From Chloranthus sessilifolius (Eukaryota; Streptophyta; Magnoliopsida; Chloranthales; Chloranthaceae), in contig CM037584.1 of NCBI GenBank assembly GCA_021018995.1, positions 175,106,317 to 175,170,316 of the forward strand: a stretch of DNA of 64,000 nt. The letters run 5' to 3'. A program made the position numbers and the translations under genes. This document shows, piece after piece, positions 58,991 through 64,000 of this stretch. A model generated the notes under the pieces. It was not told the DNA's origin. It saw only the letters and a program-made list of their open reading frames with translations, and did not search any database. How positions within the stretch are numbered: the first letter of the stretch is position 1; each line of letters begins with the position of its first letter.

Positions 58991-59229
58991 AATTCAAAAT
59001 TCAAAATCGATCGATCGATGGATTTTTCACGAACATCAGGGCCTGACAGTTCCTTTGGTCCCATGTTTCGGCGTTAATCAACTTTATGCTCTTCTATGCT
59101 TCCAATTGCATCAAATGGCTAGATTTTTCTGAAACTATCAAAACTTTCACAAAACTGTCAGATTGCTTTCATCGGATGGCTAAATGTATGTTTTAAGTGT
59201 GAAATATAATCATATTTCAACAGTCATCA

Positions 59230-60067
59230 CACCCCCAAACCTGCACTTTGTTAGTCTTCGAGCAAAGAAGAAGATAAATAAAACAGAAAAATAAACTAAC
59301 AACCTAAAAAAAGTAATGAATGCCACTTTCGTAGGGAGCATGATTATATTTAGACTATACACCAAGCCTTTAAATCGTTAGGTGATCTCTAATGGAGGAG
59401 TTTTGTCTCTTAAGGGTTTTCAGTAAAGTTACCTACAAACTTCAACACATTTTTGAAGTCATCGATAAAATTGAGTTTTCAAACCATAATTTTCATATAT
59501 ATTCAACTTCAAAACACAAAATCATTAATCAATTCAACATGCGTATTCTCAATTTCAAATATCAATCTCATACTCATTATACTAGTATCCATTCAAATTA
59601 GTCTAATGCTCCAATTTTTAGACAACTCATTCATTCATGCCTAAAAGTAAAGTGTGTGTACGCCAATGCTAATATGCATCTATCTCGGAACCAATCCAAA
59701 CAGTAAATCATCGAATCTCATGTCTCGACTCAATCCTCACTTTAGGTATACTCTCAAAATAGGATCACTCCGATAGTTTCTTTTTCGCTCACAAGTGAGA
59801 GATAAATATAAAATAAATAAAAGGTCTCATATGATAGAAGAAACACAATGTAATCAATGAATAAAAGAAAATCTCATAGAAAGATACTTGTAAATCCTAT
59901 GTATGTCATATCAAGCACCACAGATATTGTATATTCAGTCTCCACAAGGTAGTTACCAATGCCAGATCGGATCACGAAGGTCTTTTGTAGGGTTGTAATG
60001 GGGCTCAGGTAAGGGTAAGAAAGAAAGGGATGTTGGGATTCAAAGTTTATTAGAAATTGGAAAATAA

Positions 60068-60098
<31 letters not shown>

Positions 60099-61110
60099 TA
60101 TTTTTTTTTCTTCACTCTTTTATAATTTCTCTCTTCAAAATATTTCAATGCTTTTCTTTTTCTCAACTCTCTTTTCTTTTTTCACCTTTTTTTTTTTTAA
60201 TTTCATTCTCATGAAACACCTCATGTTTTTCAAAAAAAAATTTAATCTTTTATTTTTCTCTATTTTTCACTAATTTTTCTGCCATACACTCTCAGTAAAC
60301 ACCCCAACTTGATATCTCTCCACTTGCTCTCTTTTGATTCATTTTCATCCCTTATTCCTTATTTCTCATAAATAAGAAGGATAAGGCTAAACTTGTAGAA
60401 ATGGTGAAGGGTAAAGGTTAACGCGACTTATCAAAGAATGTATAAAGGCAAATTTTTCAATAGGCTCAAAGAGGTACTTGAAGGATAAATTTATATGAGG
60501 TGGGATATTTTAAGTATAAATGAACCAAATATGGCCTTCAAATATGTTCTCAAAAGATGGTAACCTAACCTATTTGTCTTGAGCAAATATACAACATATT
60601 CTAGTACAATGATATGAATTTAATGTCATGTAAAGTCACAAGTCAAAGCAAAATGTATAAGATTATGTAAAACAATTCGTATTCAAAGAAAACTCCGAGT
60701 TTATAGAAGCACTCATCAAAGATAGAAAATTAGCTCTAAAACTCACAGGGTTTAGTCTCTACTAAGAACCTAGGATTCGAAGTTCAAAATAGTTCCTCGA
60801 TTTCTAGATTTTAAGCATGATATACGTGCACAAAGTGTCTAGGCATGAATTTCAGGACTATCCTCAAATTATCACATTAAATATTATTATCCTAAATACA
60901 AGTAATCAAAATATGACATCGATATTCTCAAAATTAAATTCAGTTGCACCATCAACTAAAGTTTGAAAACTATTACAAAATAACATGTGTGATGGCTCCA
61001 TTATTTTTTTTGTGATTTTAGGGGTATCAAAATAATAAAATCATAGAAACTACACCCTAAAACCTGAACAAAGCAATGTCCTCATTATTGACAATAAATA
61101 AAAAATTGGA
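59230..61110 (-). mobile_element. Internal region of the second gypsy-like element
   Basis: It aligns along its length with 42308-46420 (minus the 2.3 kb insertion): GTAGGGAGCATGATT, GGTTTTCAGTAAAG, TCTCCACAAGGTAGTTACC, GTTGTAATGGGGCTCAGGTAAGG. No pol or gag frame is seen. It is interrupted by TA and T-rich tracts (60069-60092, 60095-60290). Confidence 0.6.
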
Positions 61111-61930
61111 CTAAAGTGAGAAAACATTCCTAGAGTATTGATTTGAGGCTCATGGTAGCACATGAAAAGGGGAGAAATAGAAAAATTTCCCCCAAACGTA
61201 AATGACAATATACCAGTACAACAACCTGCCCATCGAGCAATATTTGTATTTCCAGGTATCCTCACCACACAGAGAAAAAAAATGTCAACAATAGAGAGGA
61301 CATTATTTTATTTATTATTATTATTATTATTATTTTGTATTATTATATATATTTTAAATTCTTTTTATTTTTTTGTTTTGTTTTATTTTATTTTGTTTGT
61401 TTGTTTTTTTTATTTTTTCTTTTTTTTAATAGAAATTTACAAAATTAATCTACAAGGTGTAATCACATTTCAAGTCTACCAGGATCCCAAATCTTCATGA
61501 AATTTTTTCTAAGCAGGACCAATGATTTATTTAATAGACCCTGCATTTCTCTTATCAGGGACTTGACTACAGCCTCATGTTGTGCTCAAGTTTTACCACT
61601 ATAGTCCCTTTTTGACCTTCCAATCTCTACCCTGTACTTGACATTCCTAAAAGCACACTGCTTAATTTTTATCTCTCATCACACTCTTGGGAATTCGCAA
61701 ATTAGTTTAAATATTGTGCTAAATCTGTGGTTGTTTTTTTGGTTAATTGATGTTTCATCCTTAAAATTTTCTTGCCAATCTTCGTGGGATCGACCTTGCA
61801 CTCCGTTAATCTTTTGCTACAATCTGATATGTGTGCTTGCGAGTTTAAAACATTGAAAATATGACAACAGAGAGTTTTAACGTGAGAATTCAACCGTTGC
61901 GAGTTAAACATATTAATTATGAGGCAAACG
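61111..61930. other. Low-complexity and LTR-edge-like sequence
   Basis: TTA repeats and T-rich tracts at 61305-61435. At 61740-61860 TCTTCGTGGGATCGACCTTG ... TGTGTGCTTGCGAGT resembles the 3' end of a plus-strand gypsy LTR. No partner copy is visible. Confidence 0.35.
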
Positions 61931-61932
61931 AG

Positions 61933-62083
61933 CACTACAAAAAATAAGACTATTAGCGGCAACCAAAAAATGCCGCTATTAATAAAAAAATTGTTGCTAT
62001 TAGTCCTGTCGCTACCAAAAATTGCCGCTACAAAAAATTGCTTTAATAGTAAGTGCCACTGAAACACCTTATTTTGGTAGTAG
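61933..62083. mobile_element. Small non-autonomous CACTA element, diverged
   Basis: Left end CACTACAAAAAATAAGAC equals the element at 15340. The right end CCTTATTTTGGTAGTAG is degraded. GCCGCTA/TAGCGGC subterminal pieces are repeated inside. Confidence 0.65.
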
Positions 62084-62125
62084 AGGTTAGAGCTTCGTAT
62101 GCCATTTCTCCTCTCATGTTTACTT

Positions 62126-62494
62126 AGGCTTTGTGTGGCATAGCTCTCTGCTAGCCCCTGCCATAGCAAAGTTCACCTGCTTTAGCAGGTTCCCATCCTC
62201 TTTGCTGAAAATCGGTATCTGCTTTAGTAGGTACCCCTTCTCCTTGATAACTCTTTGCATTGGAAGATTTTATGCAAGATTTACCTATTCAGCAATTCTA
62301 CCCTCCTCTCTACTCACTCCTTGCCAAAGCAGATTTTATTTGCTCTGGTAGGGAGTTAGTAGAGAGCAAGGAGGTTATTGTTAGAGCAGGTAAATCCTTC
62401 TTTGCAGGGAGTTAGAAAAGAGAATAGGAACCAACTAAAGCATGTGAACTCTGTTGTGGCAGGGACTAGCAGAGAGTTATGCCATACGCAGGGT
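62126..62494. mobile_element. Foldback MITE
   Basis: The left arm TGTGGCATAGCTCTCTGCTA then CCCCTGCC then GTTCACCTGCTTTAG is mirrored by the inverse of the right arm (TATGGCATAACTCTCTGCTA, TCCCTGCC, GTTCACATGCTTTAG). The arms are about 75 bases at 80-85%. No clear duplication at the ends. Confidence 0.6.
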
Positions 62495-62900
62495 TAATGT
62501 GTACTAAATGTACTGTGACTGCTATGAACCATACTTCTTAGTTAATATGAAAGATAAAAAATAAAAATAAATATAAGAGAAGCAGTGGTGGACCTTCATA
62601 GAGTCTAGCAGGGTCTACTGACCCCTCAACCTCCAACAAAAAGAAGGGGAAAAAAATTGTATGAGAGAGTGTTGACCGTGGAATGATCTCTTGAGAGGCG
62701 CTGCCTTTTAATTTATCTCCTCTTAAAATTTTCTTTCTTGGTTCCACACAGTGTCGGATGCATGTAGGGGTGAGCGGGCGACCACCCTCTCTCAACTTGA
62801 CTAGAAAAAGAGAAGTCAGATATCAAGCTTTTATTATAATGGAGTTGTGATTAGGTATCTATAAGTGCAAATTTTACTTAGTATGTTACACTTTGAGAAG
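62495..62900. other. Unassigned sequence
   Basis: Flank of the second MULE; nothing recognised. Confidence 0.4.
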
Positions 62901-63229
62901 GGAAATTTGCATTTTGGCCCTATAAGTTTGCTTATTTGCAAAAATGGCCCTATAGTTTGAAATGATGCAGAATAGGCCTTCTCCAAGCCAAGTCGTTTCC
63001 ACATCAGCACCAACCTCTGAAATGTCTAAAAAACCCTTGACTATTAAAATCCTTTATATATTTAAACTTTATTTCACTTTTTACTTTTTACCTTTAACTG
63101 TTACTTCTATAAAAATCGAGATAGCGGCAAAAAAGCTATGAAATAGCAACCGATAACTTCCATTTCTCTAAGGTAATTTTTTTTTTAGTTTTTTGTAAAT
63201 ATACTAATCTCTCATCATGTACAAACATT

Positions 63230-63285
63230 CCGCTATCTTGCCACTAACAAACCGCTATCTTAAGATAGCGGTATGTTAGCGGTTC
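63230..63285. repeat. Palindrome ACCGCTATCTTAAGATAGCGGT
   Basis: A perfect inverted repeat with CGCTATC/GATAGCG relatives at 63120-63160. It sits in the leader of the second MULE, as the arrays do in the first. Confidence 0.7.
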
Positions 63286-63354
63286 TCATTTATCCTTTTT
63301 CTTTGTTACTTAATTATTTCTTATGGTTTTTTACCAAACTCACTAGTTGATTCT

Positions 63355-64000
63355 ATGATGACGAAGTCTATAAAAGCCTTCGGGAAGTGTACTGGAGTGA
63401 GTGTTAAGAAATTTTACATGCGTTGTAATGAAGAGAGGAAGAGGATGCTAGATAAATCAATTTTCGGTCCTCTATTTAAGATTTCTGAGAAATTAATGTT
63501 TATTGGAGACTTGATTGACATGATTTTGAGCTTTTGGGTTCAAGATAATATTTTCAAGGTCAAGAACACCAAAGTAGTGCTATAGGAGTCAAACATAGCA
63601 TTGATTTTAGGCCTGAATATGTTGATGGAGCCTGAGTCTGAGCCTGTGCCAGTGCCGGAGAAAAAAACAATTCAATACAAATTTTTTCGGGGGCAGCCGA
63701 CTAAAAGGGCTCTTATTGAAGAAATTGTGGATAGTGCTCAGCTCTCCAACGATGAATTTTTAAAATTATTGTTATTCTTTCTCGTCTGCTCCTTACTTCC
63801 AGACACATACCAGGAAGTGGATAGTGAGTACTTGGACTTAATCGATAACCTTGAAAAGTTCAACGAGTTCCCGTGAGGCCTGACAATTTATAATAATTTA
63901 GTGGAGTGTATATCGAAGGCGATAGTCAAAAGGGAAATTGTCAAACGTCGGCAAAGGGGGAATATAGCATCTATGGGTGCACTATCGCCCTATAGATATG
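63355..64000 (+). pseudogene. DUF1985 domain of a ULP-like gene, broken and cut by the window edge
   Basis: The translation aligns with exon 1 of the gene at 20696-24365. Shared features are a Lys-rich head, Phe-Gly-x-x-Phe, Asp-Leu-Ile-Asp-Met-Ile-Leu-Ser-Phe-Trp-Val, an IALILGL stretch, Gln-Tyr-Lys-Phe-Phe-Arg-Gly, and Leu-Asp-Leu-Ile-Asp-Asn-Leu. TAG at 63583-63585 and TGA at 63874-63876 (where the other copy has Trp) interrupt it. A frameshift near 63950 is needed to reach the Tyr-Gly-Cys block. The protease part lies beyond the window. Confidence 0.8.

Larger units (their letters stand above)
53562..59229 (-). mobile_element. 3' LTR of a second gypsy-like element, split by a solo LTR
   Basis: On the plus strand it opens TGTTGTGATTTTAAATA and closes CAACAGTCATCA at 59229, followed by CACCCCCAAACCTGC, the inverse of a polypurine tract. 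Removing the insertion at 53654-57870 and one ATTGG leaves an LTR of about 1.45 kb. It contains GTTCCCACGGGATTGG and, near the right end, a short TCGATCGATCGAT run. Confidence 0.6.
62901..64000 (+). mobile_element. Left part of a second ULP-type MULE (runs off the window)
   Basis: Starts GGGAAATTTGCATTTTGG with GGCCCTATAGTTTGAAAT, resembling the TIR of the element at 16573 in its first nine bases and in the CCCTATAGTTT block. A DUF1985 pseudogene follows 450 bases in. The right end is outside the window, so neither TIR pair nor duplication can be tested. Confidence 0.6.

Overview
This window is nuclear DNA from a flowering plant, in a repeat-rich, AT-rich, gene-poor stretch. The evidence is eukaryotic split genes with GT-AG introns, a plant-type cytosolic HSP70 gene with its intron at the expected place, and many plant transposon classes: Mutator-like, hAT-type MITEs, small CACTA elements, RTE and L1-type LINEs, tRNA-derived SINEs, and nested LTR elements with very long LTRs. 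I cannot name the species. No bacterial operons, organelle genes, rRNA genes, intact tRNA genes or CRISPR arrays were seen.

Host genes are few. Positions 3100-3376 (minus) hold the first exon of a gene that runs off the left edge; it is a Lys-rich, possibly ribosome-biogenesis protein. Positions 27652-33908 (minus) hold a two-exon HSP70 gene. Its reading frame is open through 626 codons, but it lacks the usual C-terminal EEVD tail, and its 4.4 kb intron is full of transposon pieces.

The clearest mobile element is a 9.34 kb Mutator-like element at 16573-25913. It has about 80 bp terminal inverted repeats and a perfect 9 bp target duplication. It carries a broken transposase gene (plus strand) and a convergent seven-exon ULP1/SUMO-protease-like gene with a DUF1985 head (minus strand). 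This is the layout of the plant 'Kaonashi' (KI-MULE) group. All seven exons join in phase, yet four in-frame stops break the ULP gene. Arrays of short self-complementary repeats built on ATCGATATCGA sit in the larger introns and flanks and avoid the exons. A second, degenerate element of the same kind starts at 62901 and leaves the window.

Four long LTRs of one family (5803-8948, two inverted arms at 35688-39239, and 53654-57870) share TGTYRYGACC-like ends. Each carries, just after a putative splice acceptor, a short acidic open frame that stays open and ends at a stop. The arms at 35688-39239 form a 3.55 kb imperfect palindrome. A separate gypsy-like LTR family forms an element at about 40736-51332 (minus), with a clean 2.3 kb LTR-type insertion at 42730-45035. 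A second copy at 53562-61100 is split by the 4.2 kb solo LTR.

The remaining sequence is mostly small foldback elements. These include a hAT-like MITE group with perfect 8 bp target duplications (699, 1673, 13894) and a long-armed foldback family (9672, 26570, 32129, 34466), plus stretches where I recognise nothing.
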